Source of the DNA: Methanomassiliicoccales archaeon
GTDB lineage: Archaea > Thermoplasmatota > Thermoplasmata > RBG-16-68-12 > SOIM01
Assembly (NCBI GenBank): GCA_004377185.1
Contig: SOIM01000021.1
Span: forward strand, 1 to 64,000
DNA: 64,000 nt
Direction of reading: 5' to 3'
Made by a program: the position numbers and the translations under genes. The notes beneath the pieces are model-generated. The model did no database searches, was not told the DNA's origin, and saw only the letters and a program-made list of their open reading frames with translations. Positions 24,240 through 33,688 of the stretch are shown here, piece after piece. Every line of letters begins with the position of its first letter. Position 1 is the stretch's first letter.

Positions 24240-25966
24240 TTAGTCTGCCACGAAACTGGCCAGGAGATGAGAGGCTGATTGTATTCTTCGTGGCGGTCGT
24301 TGACGTACCCCAATATAATCTCATAATCTGCAGGACCGGACGAGGTGCACAGGAAGAAATCCCCTGTGTTGGCATACCCATTGCCATCTGCGTCCTCGAA
24401 CGTTATGTTCAGATTGGGCAGGGTATAGTTGAAACCCTGGGTCAAGTTCGCGGACATTAGAATCAACGAGCCGTTCCTTTTGACATCCACGACCATTCTT
24501 CCATACGATTCACCAAGATAAACTCCGGGCAAGCCATACATCCTTTCAATCCGAAGCATGAAAGTGCGATTTATGGGAGAATCCAATACCAGGGGTGGGC
24601 TCCAATTGATAACAGGCAGAGTGCCTGAGTAGACGCCGACGCCGGAAATCCAGGAGACAACGATCCAAGAACCGTTATGTACTGCTACTGCGAAGGAGAA
24701 GTTGGTGTGATTGGTCAAACCAGCAAGTACGAACATATCGTCTTCATTCAAGTATCCGTCCTGGTTTGTGTCAAGGAAGGTTATGGAAATACCGTTGGAG
24801 GAAGCAACTTCTCCATCCGCCAACTCTGAGCACTCCAGACTGAAGGAGTGATACCACATGGCACATCCACCTTCTTGAATGCTAACCTGCCATCCCCAGA
24901 TATCCGAAACCACGATTTCTGTGGAAACACCTGGTAAGGTATATGTTTCAGAGAGGATTCTGATTCTTCCCTCCCAGAATGGAAATGATTCGGATTCTGG
25001 AGCAGAGAATATCCGAAATACGCCTTTGCTCGTCATAACGATGTAACTTGCCCCTCTCAATATCCCCATCCCTTTCCTTGGGCTACCGTTTATCTGAAGA
25101 AGGTAAGTGAGAACTGAGACATCACCGCTGGGACGACTCAGATTCACTCTGAAGATATCTCTGTCATCCAATAGTCCGTTTGAGTTCGAGTCGACAAAGA
25201 CCAATCTCCCCTGGGGACCCACCGAGTCTTCTAGTGAATCCAGATAATCGAGCTCAGGGTTCTCCGGAAAACCGTCAACTGCATCCATGTAGTCATCCCA
25301 CCCACTTATGACTCCTTTCCTAAGTGACGCGTTGAACAATCTCAAAGGAAAGCCCTCGTGGTCACGGAGAAACACTTCGATTATTGTGTCGTCGGAAAAC
25401 AAATCGTCCCTTTCAGCCAGGCAAATGCCACGGATGCAGCTTGACGACATCCCAACGTAAGCAACGAGAGCATTTCCTACAACTGGGAAGAACAGCTGGG
25501 GTGAGGATATCACACTTTCTTCGTTGTACGTACCCCGCAAAAAACGAACTTGTCTGCTGATGAGGTCGCCTATCGCAACCGTTGGTTCTTTCCACTCGAC
25601 AAGAGGGATTTGCCCGTAATCGTCAAGGTCGAAGACGGTCAGAGGACCCAATGATGTTGAGAAGAAAATCACGTGTGTCACTTCTCCGGAAACTACCACG
25701 GTCCGCCCTGCTAAAGATGGGTCGAAGTAAGGCGCTTCTGTCCAATCCACGACTTTCTCGCCAATCTCTCTTATTGTCCACGGCCTAAGGAATGCAAACC
25801 AGACTCCGATGCTTGCCGAGATTATGATCAATGAAATGGCAACAGCTAGAACCTTTTTTCGAGAAACATGTCGCTTCTTGGTTGGACCCTCTGTCTCTTC
25901 CGCTTCCTCCAACTCCTCATTGAGTGACTCATCCCTCATACACTGGGAGATTAGATTCCTCCTCAT
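24236..25966 (-). CDS. Single-TM exoprotein with three EF-hand-like loops
   Basis: A 576-residue protein anchored by one N-terminal TM (VLAVAISLIIISASIGVWFA) after an acidic, then basic, cytoplasmic stretch. The large extracellular part begins with an OB-like region (RTVVVSGEVTHV). It then contains three regularly spaced calcium-loop motifs: DSNSNGLLDDRD, DTNQDGYLNEDD and DADGNGYANTGD, each preceded by FxD and each followed by a similar beta segment. They therefore look like three copies of a roughly 125-residue module. Many N-x-S/T sites suggest glycosylation. ATG 25966 lies about 30 nt after a TTACAAAAG element. No family was recognised; Ca-dependent adhesion or structure is an inference. 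Confidence 0.7.
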   Translation of the reverse strand: MRRNLISQCMRDESLNEELEEAEETEGPTKKRHVSRKKVLAVAISLIIISASIGVWFAFLRPWTIREIGEKVVDWTEAPYFDPSLAGRTVVVSGEVTHVIFFSTSLGPLTVFDLDDYGQIPLVEWKEPTVAIGDLISRQVRFLRGTYNEESVISSPQLFFPVVGNALVAYVGMSSSCIRGICLAERDDLFSDDTIIEVFLRDHEGFPLRLFNASLRKGVISGWDDYMDAVDGFPENPELDYLDSLEDSVGPQGRLVFVDSNSNGLLDDRDIFRVNLSRPSGDVSVLTYLLQINGSPRKGMGILRGASYIVMTSKGVFRIFSAPESESFPFWEGRIRILSETYTLPGVSTEIVVSDIWGWQVSIQEGGCAMWYHSFSLECSELADGEVASSNGISITFLDTNQDGYLNEDDMFVLAGLTNHTNFSFAVAVHNGSWIVVSWISGVGVYSGTLPVINWSPPLVLDSPINRTFMLRIERMYGLPGVYLGESYGRMVVDVKRNGSLILMSANLTQGFNYTLPNLNITFEDADGNGYANTGDFFLCTSSGPADYEIILGYVNDRHEEYNQPLISWPVSWQTN

Positions 25967-26062
25967 AGAAAACTGTTGTGGGTGACAGGAGTCTTTTGTA
26001 AGCCTGGCCTGGCCTATCCCCAATCCACCACAATCCCCTCCTTGCATCTTCGCAAACCCAAC

Positions 26063-26212
26063 TCATAGCCCTTTCTCAGAGATCTCGGACCCTTCCGAAT
26101 ATACCTTCTTCGGACAGACCTCGATACAAATCTGGCAACCCTTACAGTATTCCTTGGTGATAATCTTCAAAGGTACAATCCTCCAGAGCCAGCATTCCGT
26201 GTGAGTTCTCAT
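26063..26212 (-). pseudogene. Half-ferredoxin remnant (one [4Fe-4S] motif)
   Basis: A 49-codon ORF with an ATG start: a short N-terminus, VPLKIITKEYCKGCQICIEVCP, then KKVYSEGSEISEKGL and stop. It aligns with the first half of KorD-type ferredoxins (CKACGFCIEFCPKQIL...KKGY) and stops where the second cluster should begin. It could be a functional monocluster protein, but the truncation at the inter-cluster linker points to a broken korD/vorD-like gene. Confidence 0.6.
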
Positions 26213-26283
26213 GTTTCATTCTTTATTCAAACCAATCGAGACGCCCTCGCGAAAGGGCTTATAAGCACTTCGAAGGTCGTACA

Positions 26284-26303
26284 AGAAAGATTATAACCGT
26301 GTG
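26284..26303 (+). promoter_or_regulatory. Promoter of the first NosD-type gene
   Basis: AGAAAGATTATAACCGTGTG contains ATTATAA at 26290-26296, exactly 50 nt before the ATG at 26340. The same block, AGAAAGATTATTAGTGTG, precedes the fifth NosD-type gene at the same distance. Confidence 0.6.
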
Positions 26304-26339
26304 AGTCGGTCTGATACCTGGTACAGACGTGTGAGGGAA

Positions 26340-29300
26340 ATGAAGCTCGACAAATCACTTGAAGTGGCAATTCTCGTCAGCATCATCGCAACAGTGTCAT
26401 TCTCATCACTCGTGACAATCCCAGAACAAGTGTCCGCATACATCCCCCACGATCCCATCTCCATAAATGGAAATGCAGATTTCACCCCCGCCAACGGTGT
26501 CACAGGAGGTAGTGGAACTCCTTCCGATCCCTATATTATCGAAGGTTGGGACATAGAAGGCCGCATTGGTCCATTTTATTGTATAAGGATATACAACACG
26601 GACGCACCTTTCATCTTGCGCAACGTGTACGCCCATTTTGTCGATATTGACTTCGGATGCGTGTCTATCTCAAATGTCTCCAATGCTGTCATTGAGAACA
26701 CCGAGATCGTTTCACCTGGTTGGGGACTTGGCATCGGAGATTCACATAACATCACGATCAAGAACAGTACCGTCTCAGGTGCCTGGATTCACGACGTAGA
26801 TATCGCATATTCCACCAACATAACCATAGTCAACAGCAGAATAGGACCAAACAGACTGGGAAGCCTCATTTCCTGGGGATGCAGCAACGTGACTATCAAG
26901 GACAATATCTTTCCCGGCGGTCGTGTTGGCATCGAACTCTATGACGAAACGAACGTCGAGATCACGGGCAATACAATCGCATCCAACGATGGTATCCATC
27001 TCATCAATGTATCTCACTCTAACGTTACTGGTAACAGTGTAACTGCATGGGTCAAGAATGTTCACCTGGAGGACAGTTCCAACATCACCCTCTCCGAAAA
27101 CACAATCATTGGCCGTCACAACTTCACCTATGGTGCTCACTTAGAAAACTCTTCCAGTATCTTTCTGAACCACAACAATTTCATGAACAATACGTACCAG
27201 GCCCTTGATGATCTTGGATCCGAGAACTCTTGGGATGATGGTTACCCCAGCGGAGGCAACTATTGGAGCAACTACACTGGCGTTGACCAGAAGAGCGGTC
27301 CAAATCAAGACCAACCCGGAAGTGACGGCATAGGTGATACACCGTTCATCATCGATACGAACAGTCAGGACAACTATCCCCTCATGACACCGATAGGTTC
27401 TCTCGCCCCCCTCATATGGATAAAGACCCCTACAGAAGGCGAAATCCTCACGACCACCCCTACACAAGTATATGGATATGCTCAAGACAGAAGTGGTAAG
27501 AACCTTGAACGTGCGGAAGTTCGCGTGAACGCGGGTCCTTGGACAGACGCCAACTTCTTCGTAGTATGGGATTGGACCATATCTATTGATCTCATCCCAG
27601 GTCCCAACCTAGTAGAGGCGAGGGTATGGGACAACACCGGAAACTCGTCCGCTATCGCATCCGTCAACGTGACCTACCTGGTCTCAGGAATCGTGCGGGG
27701 AAGGGTCATGAGTTCGGGTGGGAATCCCATCCAAGATGCCATCGTCCGTCTCGTAGAGATGAACGACACTTTCCAGTACGAAGATGTCACCAACTCCACG
27801 GGAGAGTTTCAATTCCCTGACGTCATACCAGGAACCTATAATGTCACTGCGTCCGCTCCTTGCCATTTGCCAACGGTTGTGGAGAATGTTGTGGTCTCCT
27901 CCGGCATTGTTGTGGATTTGGGAGATTTGGTGTTGACGGCTGACAACTGCGCTCCAATCGCCTCCTTCACACTGACCCCTGGTGCAGGAAACATAACCAC
28001 TGTTTTCGACGTTGATGCATCCGATTCGTCGGATTTTGAGGATCCAGTAACAGCACTGGAAGTTCGCTGGGATTGGGAAGACGACGGCATATGGGATACG
28101 GCATATTCCACGACAAAGAGCGCCCAGCACCAGTACCCGACTCCAGCAGATTATACAATTCGTCTAGAGGTTAGGGACACTGGGGGCCTCACAAACCAGA
28201 CCACAAAATTGGTCTATGTGAGGAACGTCCCCCCAGTTGCACGATTCGATATCACTCCACCGACTGGTGACACATCAACAACATTCGAAGTGAATGCCTC
28301 GGCATCCTCGGACCTTGAGGATCCTACTACAGCACTGGAAGTTCGCTGGGATTGGGAAGATGATGGGATTTGGGACACAGCCTGGTCTATGACAAAGACA
28401 GCGCAACACCAGTACGCGAATCCCGCAACATATACGATTCGTCTCCAAATCAGGGACACAGCAGGGCTCATGAATTTCACAACCAGGCAAGTTGTCGTGG
28501 GCCACGCCGGGAACGAGATTCCAACGTGCACCATAGTGACCCCGATATCGGGGGAGACCGTATCTGGATCATACAGGGTATCAGGCATCGCTACCGACTC
28601 AGATGGAGCAATTGAGAAAGTAGAAATCAGAATCGATTGGGGCAGTTGGATCCAGGCCACGGGAACCACGTCGTGGGTATATGACTGGGACACCACCTCC
28701 ACTTGGGATGGTCCGCATACAATCGAAGCCCGCTCCTATGATGGATTGGATCTTTCACCGATTGTTAGTGTGACTGCGACAGTTGACAACGCACCGGTTC
28801 CAAACCAGCCTCCAGTATGCGCGATAACGGCCCCGACATTGGGAGAGACTGTGTCGGGCACCTACATAATAGCGGGAACTGCCTCTGATCCAGATGGGAA
28901 TGTCGACAAGGTCGAGGTGAGGATAGACAGCGGTGGATGGTTGGTGGCAACAGGTACCACTTCATGGAGCTATGACTGGGACACTACAGCCCTTTCTGAT
29001 GGCCAGCATGTGATCTATGCACGGTCTTTTGACGGGACGGACTATTCTTCTGAGGAGCTGGTAATCGCTATTGTCGATAACACACCGCCCCCGCCAAATG
29101 AACCTCCGACTTGCACGATGGACACTCCGATTGATGGAGAGACAGTATCGGGCATCTATACGATAGCAGGAAGTGCTTCTGACCCAGATGGCACAATCGA
29201 ACTGGTGGAAATTAGAATTGACGATGTTGGTTGGGTTCAAGCCTCAGGAACTACTTCGTGGAGCTATGATTGGAACACCACGGTGTTCTCTGATGGTTCG

Positions 29301-29825
29301 CACACGGTCTATGCTCGTTCCTACGATGGGACAGATTATTCGACTGCGGTGAATGCGACCGTAACGGTTGATAATGCTCCGCCCCCACAGCCAGAGCCTC
29401 CAGTGTGCTCAATATCATCTCCGACTCCAGGGCAGATGGTATCAGGCACCGTAGAAATATCAGGCACGTCATCTGACCCCGACGGGACCGTCCAGAAGGT
29501 GGAAATAAGAATAGACAGCGGTACATGGATCGAAGCTTCGGGCACAACAACCTGGAGTTATGATTGGAACACCACGAACGTTTCTGACGGACAACACACG
29601 ATCTATGCACGGTCTTATGATGGAGCTTTGTATTCAACGGAAGTCAATGTGACAGTGTCTGTAGATAATGTTGCACCTCCAGAACCTGGGGGACCTGAAG
29701 GAGATCTGCACTGGGCATGGGGGGTCTCAGCGATTGTGATACTGGCAATTGTCTTCGCATCAATCTACATACTAGCCAAGAGACAGAAAGAGGAGGAAGG
29801 GGAACCTCCAGAGGAACCATTATAA
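26340..29825 (+). CDS. NosD-type beta-helix/PKD/Ig-repeat surface protein 1
   Basis: A 1161-residue membrane-anchored exoprotein. Order: signal peptide (cleaved near VSAYIPH); NosD/right-handed beta-helix region (about 60-330) closing with the module WDDGYPSGGNYWSNYTG...GIGDTPFIID; an Ig-like segment; a carboxypeptidase-regulatory-like domain (VRGRVMSSGGNPIQDAIV); two PKD domains sharing LEVRWDWEDDGIWDTA; four near-identical Ig-like repeats (GETVSG...DPDG...VEIRID...TTSWSYDWDTT...DG.HTIYARSYDG); one C-terminal TM, a short basic stop and an acidic tail. ATG 26340 has GTGAGGGAA upstream; a GTG at 26301 is in frame. The role is probably adhesion or cell-surface coat. Confidence 0.85.
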   Translation: MKLDKSLEVAILVSIIATVSFSSLVTIPEQVSAYIPHDPISINGNADFTPANGVTGGSGTPSDPYIIEGWDIEGRIGPFYCIRIYNTDAPFILRNVYAHFVDIDFGCVSISNVSNAVIENTEIVSPGWGLGIGDSHNITIKNSTVSGAWIHDVDIAYSTNITIVNSRIGPNRLGSLISWGCSNVTIKDNIFPGGRVGIELYDETNVEITGNTIASNDGIHLINVSHSNVTGNSVTAWVKNVHLEDSSNITLSENTIIGRHNFTYGAHLENSSSIFLNHNNFMNNTYQALDDLGSENSWDDGYPSGGNYWSNYTGVDQKSGPNQDQPGSDGIGDTPFIIDTNSQDNYPLMTPIGSLAPLIWIKTPTEGEILTTTPTQVYGYAQDRSGKNLERAEVRVNAGPWTDANFFVVWDWTISIDLIPGPNLVEARVWDNTGNSSAIASVNVTYLVSGIVRGRVMSSGGNPIQDAIVRLVEMNDTFQYEDVTNSTGEFQFPDVIPGTYNVTASAPCHLPTVVENVVVSSGIVVDLGDLVLTADNCAPIASFTLTPGAGNITTVFDVDASDSSDFEDPVTALEVRWDWEDDGIWDTAYSTTKSAQHQYPTPADYTIRLEVRDTGGLTNQTTKLVYVRNVPPVARFDITPPTGDTSTTFEVNASASSDLEDPTTALEVRWDWEDDGIWDTAWSMTKTAQHQYANPATYTIRLQIRDTAGLMNFTTRQVVVGHAGNEIPTCTIVTPISGETVSGSYRVSGIATDSDGAIEKVEIRIDWGSWIQATGTTSWVYDWDTTSTWDGPHTIEARSYDGLDLSPIVSVTATVDNAPVPNQPPVCAITAPTLGETVSGTYIIAGTASDPDGNVDKVEVRIDSGGWLVATGTTSWSYDWDTTALSDGQHVIYARSFDGTDYSSEELVIAIVDNTPPPPNEPPTCTMDTPIDGETVSGIYTIAGSASDPDGTIELVEIRIDDVGWVQASGTTSWSYDWNTTVFSDGSHTVYARSYDGTDYSTAVNATVTVDNAPPPQPEPPVCSISSPTPGQMVSGTVEISGTSSDPDGTVQKVEIRIDSGTWIEASGTTTWSYDWNTTNVSDGQHTIYARSYDGALYSTEVNVTVSVDNVAPPEPGGPEGDLHWAWGVSAIVILAIVFASIYILAKRQKEEEGEPPEEPL

Positions 29826-29868
29826 ACATGGAAATAGGTTCAGTTCTGAGGATGCTGGAGAGGCGGAG
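29819..29868 (+). promoter_or_regulatory. Promoter/leader of NosD-type gene 2, overlapping the previous stop
   Basis: ATTATAA (29819-29825) supplies the Leu codon tail and TAA stop of gene 1 and lies 50 nt before ATG 29869. The leader contains GGATGCTGGAGAGGCGGAG, giving the Shine-Dalgarno and a 6-codon mini-ORF MLERRR whose TGA overlaps the start (ATGA). Confidence 0.6.
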
Positions 29869-32800
29869 ATGAGGAAAGCTAGTGTATTCATTGTCTCTAT
29901 TTTGATCATGACAGTCTTCAACCTTGTTTTGACAGTATTGCCAGAGAATGTTGGTGCCAGCACTCACTACGTGGGCGGAACTGGTCCGGGGAATTACACA
30001 TCAATACAGGATGCAATCAGTGCTTCAAATCCTGGCGATACTGTCTATGTCTTCGGCGGAACATACTATGAACACCTGGTCGTGGACAAACCCCTTAACC
30101 TCATTGGGGAGGCCAGAGATGTGACGATAATTGACGGTGAAGGAACAGGAAATGTGATCTATGTAACTTCGAGTTGGGTGAATATTTCGCAGTTCACCGT
30201 AACAGGCAGTGAGTGGTTCGAATCTTTTATGGGAAATGGGATCAAGCTGTATTACGCACACAATTGCCGTGTCGTGGACAACAATGTGTCGTCCAATTCT
30301 CACGGAATCTGGATTGAAATGTCAGATAATAACACCATAGTAGGCAACATTGTTTCCTGGAACAGTGAGGGCGGAATCAGCATATACAATTCTGATAACA
30401 TCACCGTAGCCAACAACGTCGCTTCCTGGAACAACTACCGGGGCATTGGGGTTATTGCCTCAAGAAACAGCAAGATCATCAATAACGTTATGACGGGAGA
30501 TGGAATGAGTTTGGGAGGTGTTAACCTTGACGAATGGAACACCCACACAATTGACACCTCTAATACTGTGAATGGCAAGCCTGTCTATTATTGGAAGAAT
30601 GCTACAGGTGGGATGGTTCCTGGAGATGCCGGACAGATCTTATTGGCTAACTGTACGGGCGTACTTGTGGAAAACCAGAATATCAGCAATGGCTCCTTCA
30701 GTATCACAGTTGGCTTTTCTCAAAACAACACGATACTTGACAATACAGTGACTTCGTCCGGAGGCAGCGGTATCGATCTCTACCGATCCGATAACAATGT
30801 CCTCGCCAACAACACAGTTCTTGGTGGCAGTTCGAGAGGCATCGACCTCGATAGCTCAAACAACAATAAAATCCTTAACAATACCATCTCGGAAAACACA
30901 AGGTATGGCATCATCATCGGTAATGGTACAGATAACACCATCTCAAATAACAGCGCGCTGGACAATCACTATGGTATCACACTCCATTCCTCCTCCGACC
31001 GCAACACTGTCATTAACAACAACGCCTCTTCGAACGAAGGCGATGGTATTAGACTTACCTCGTCCAGCAAGAACATTGTCAGCAACAACACTATCGCGAA
31101 CAACCAATACAACGGGATACTTCTCGAGTTCAATGAAGATGACAATCGGATTGAAAACAATACCATTTCCGGGAACCTATATGGCATCGGAATTGTTTAC
31201 TCCATCGGCAATACAATCCTCAACAACGTCATGGAGGAGGATGGAATCTTCATCTGGGGCGCTCTCCTTGAGCACTGGAACACTCACATCATTGACACCT
31301 CCAATGCTGTCAATGGCAAGCCTGTCTATTATTGGAAGAATGTTACAGGGGGGACAATTCCTGCAGGTGCTGGTCAAGTTTTGCTTGCGAACTGCACAGG
31401 TGTGCTTGTGGAGAGCCAGAACGTTAGCAATGGTTCAGCAGGCATAGGACTTGGTTTCTCATCGACAAACATCGTTGTCAACAACACTGCCAGAAACAAC
31501 ACTTTAGGTATCTACCTCCAGACTTCTACCAGTAACACCGCCTCCAACAATGACGCCTCTGGGAGTCAGAAAGGCATATATGTCTGGAGCTCTGATGACA
31601 ACATAATCAACAACAACACCATTACAGACTGTGGAGATGGATTCGAGATCTACTCTTCATCAGACGGGACTGTTATCACGAATAACACTATCCATTCGAA
31701 CGATAGGAATGGCATTTTGGTCATGGGTCAATCGTATGGCACCCTAATCGCTAACAACAATGTCTCGCACAATGAGCGCGGAATTTACCTGAGGAGTTTC
31801 GATACCACTGTCGCTAATAACACCGCCTCTTGGAACAATCTGGACGGTATCTATCTGTACGGTGCCCGCAGGAACAAGTTAGTCAACAACACTGCTTCCC
31901 AGAATGGAAGGCATGGCATCAATCTCTTTTCATCCAGCAACATCACCGTTCTCGATAATGCTCTGACAGAGAATGGGATCTTCTTGGAAGGTGAATCACT
32001 TGAACATTGGAACACTCACACAATAAACACTGCGAATACTATGAACGGCAAACCCATCTATTATTGGAAGAATGTTACAGGGGGGACAATTCCTGCAGGT
32101 GCTGGTCAAGTAATACTCGCGAATTGTACAAGTGTCTCGATTGAAAATCAAAATGTGAGCGACGGTTCCGCCGGAATACTCCTGGGTTTCTCGTCGAGAG
32201 CCCGAATTGTCAATAACGTGATCTTCTCAAACAACTGGGACGGCATTGGCCTCTATTCCTCCACCAACAGCACGATTCTCAATAACATCATGAATAATGA
32301 TGGTCTCTTTGTAGACGGTGGACTTCGAGAACATTGGAACACCCACACAATTGACACTTCCAACACGGTCAATGGCAGACCTGTATATTATTGGAAGAAT
32401 GTTACTGGGGGAGCGGTTCCCGGAGGTGCCGGACAAGTCATACTCGGGAACTGTACAAGCGTGGAGATGAGCAATCAAAACATTGACAATGGCTCAACTG
32501 GAATCCAACTTGGCTTCTCATCCGGCAATATCATACTCAACAACTTCATCTCATCACACAATAGGGACGGTATCTTCCTTAGGGAATCAGACAACAACAC
32601 CATCAAGGAAAACAACATGTCCTTGAACGGAAATCACGGCATCCACCTCTCTTGGTCTACCAACAACAGAATCTATCACAACAACTTCATAGAAAACGTG
32701 GAACAAGCCCGAGATTACTGGGGTTCAAATCAGTGGTATGATGACTATCCCTCTGGGGGTAACTTCTGGAATGACTACACCGGCGTGGATGAGAAGAGTG

Positions 32801-33645
32801 GCCCAAGACAGAATCTACCAAGTGCCGATGGAATGGGTGATACACGCCGCCATGTTCCATCAGTTCTAGGAGACCTATACCCCCTCATGAGCCATTTTCT
32901 TTTCACAATCCCATCGGTTCCATCGGAACCTCGAAACTTGCAGGCTAGTGCTGGGAATGGTTATGTGAATGTCACATGGGATGTCCCTGTTTCCGACGGC
33001 GGCTCAATAATCACCAATTACAGGGTATATCGAGGAGAATCATCAGGCAGCGAGGACTTCCTCATTCAAATTGGCAATGTACTCGAGCATAACGACACTG
33101 GACTGACCAACGGACAGACCTACTACTACAAGGTGTCTGCTGTCAACGGAGTAGGAGAAGGATCTAAGTCAAATGAAGCGAACGCGACACCATCGGCCCC
33201 GGCAAATCAACCTCCAACATGCACGATAGCATCACCAATCTCAGGTGCAAAGATAGCTGGAACCTATATCATCAGCGGTTCTGCATCAGATCCCGACGGG
33301 ACAGTACAGAGGGTAGAAATACGAATCGACGAAGGGGCTTGGCTCCTAGCTACGGGAACCTCGAACTGGAACTACAACTGGAACACCACAACACAGCCTA
33401 ATGGACCACACACGATCTACGCCCGCTCATATGATGGAATTGATAACTCAGAAGAAGTGAATGTGACGATAACTGTTGATAATCCTCCTCCACAAGAACC
33501 TCAACAAGACTGGTTCTATGTAGCTATCGCACTTGTGACCGTCATAATAGTCCTCTTTCTGTTGATTGTCCTCATTCTATTGAGAAGAAGAAAACGAACA
33601 GAAGAGGAAGAACCTCCAGAGACAGAAGCAAAGGAACCATTATAA
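29869..33645 (+). CDS. NosD-type beta-helix surface protein 2
   Basis: A 1258-residue exoprotein with signal peptide (VLPENVGAS), the opening YVGGTGPGNYTSIQDAI...GDTVYVFGGTYYEHLVVDK (read as separate motifs), and about 25 beta-helix coils built on N-x-I-x-NNT and GI-x-L-x-x-SxxN. Four copies of a roughly 60-residue insert (EHWNTHTIDTSN then VNGKPVYYWKN) interrupt the helix. After the closing GYPSGGNFWNDYTG module comes one fibronectin-III domain (PSEPRNLQASAGNGYVNVTW), one Ig-like repeat, a TM helix, RRRKR and the acidic tail ending KEPL. Heavy N-x-S/T content predicts glycosylation. It is probably a surface adhesin or carbohydrate-active scaffold. Confidence 0.85.
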   Translation: MRKASVFIVSILIMTVFNLVLTVLPENVGASTHYVGGTGPGNYTSIQDAISASNPGDTVYVFGGTYYEHLVVDKPLNLIGEARDVTIIDGEGTGNVIYVTSSWVNISQFTVTGSEWFESFMGNGIKLYYAHNCRVVDNNVSSNSHGIWIEMSDNNTIVGNIVSWNSEGGISIYNSDNITVANNVASWNNYRGIGVIASRNSKIINNVMTGDGMSLGGVNLDEWNTHTIDTSNTVNGKPVYYWKNATGGMVPGDAGQILLANCTGVLVENQNISNGSFSITVGFSQNNTILDNTVTSSGGSGIDLYRSDNNVLANNTVLGGSSRGIDLDSSNNNKILNNTISENTRYGIIIGNGTDNTISNNSALDNHYGITLHSSSDRNTVINNNASSNEGDGIRLTSSSKNIVSNNTIANNQYNGILLEFNEDDNRIENNTISGNLYGIGIVYSIGNTILNNVMEEDGIFIWGALLEHWNTHIIDTSNAVNGKPVYYWKNVTGGTIPAGAGQVLLANCTGVLVESQNVSNGSAGIGLGFSSTNIVVNNTARNNTLGIYLQTSTSNTASNNDASGSQKGIYVWSSDDNIINNNTITDCGDGFEIYSSSDGTVITNNTIHSNDRNGILVMGQSYGTLIANNNVSHNERGIYLRSFDTTVANNTASWNNLDGIYLYGARRNKLVNNTASQNGRHGINLFSSSNITVLDNALTENGIFLEGESLEHWNTHTINTANTMNGKPIYYWKNVTGGTIPAGAGQVILANCTSVSIENQNVSDGSAGILLGFSSRARIVNNVIFSNNWDGIGLYSSTNSTILNNIMNNDGLFVDGGLREHWNTHTIDTSNTVNGRPVYYWKNVTGGAVPGGAGQVILGNCTSVEMSNQNIDNGSTGIQLGFSSGNIILNNFISSHNRDGIFLRESDNNTIKENNMSLNGNHGIHLSWSTNNRIYHNNFIENVEQARDYWGSNQWYDDYPSGGNFWNDYTGVDEKSGPRQNLPSADGMGDTRRHVPSVLGDLYPLMSHFLFTIPSVPSEPRNLQASAGNGYVNVTWDVPVSDGGSIITNYRVYRGESSGSEDFLIQIGNVLEHNDTGLTNGQTYYYKVSAVNGVGEGSKSNEANATPSAPANQPPTCTIASPISGAKIAGTYIISGSASDPDGTVQRVEIRIDEGAWLLATGTSNWNYNWNTTTQPNGPHTIYARSYDGIDNSEEVNVTITVDNPPPQEPQQDWFYVAIALVTVIIVLFLLIVLILLRRRKRTEEEEPPETEAKEPL

Positions 33646-33688
33646 ACACAGACATGGGTTCAGCCATCAGGATGCTGGAGAGGCGGAG
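33639..33688 (+). promoter_or_regulatory. Promoter/leader of NosD-type gene 3, overlapping the previous stop
   Basis: ATTATAA (33639-33645) again forms the end of the preceding gene and lies 50 nt before ATG 33689. The leader repeats GGATGCTGGAGAGGCGGAG and the MLERRR mini-ORF. Confidence 0.6.

Noticed and set aside
30530-32420. Repeated DNA in the NosD-type gene as a CRISPR or mobile repeat
   Set aside because: Repeats are in frame and encode the NGKPVYYWKN beta-helix insert; there are no spacers or palindromic repeats.
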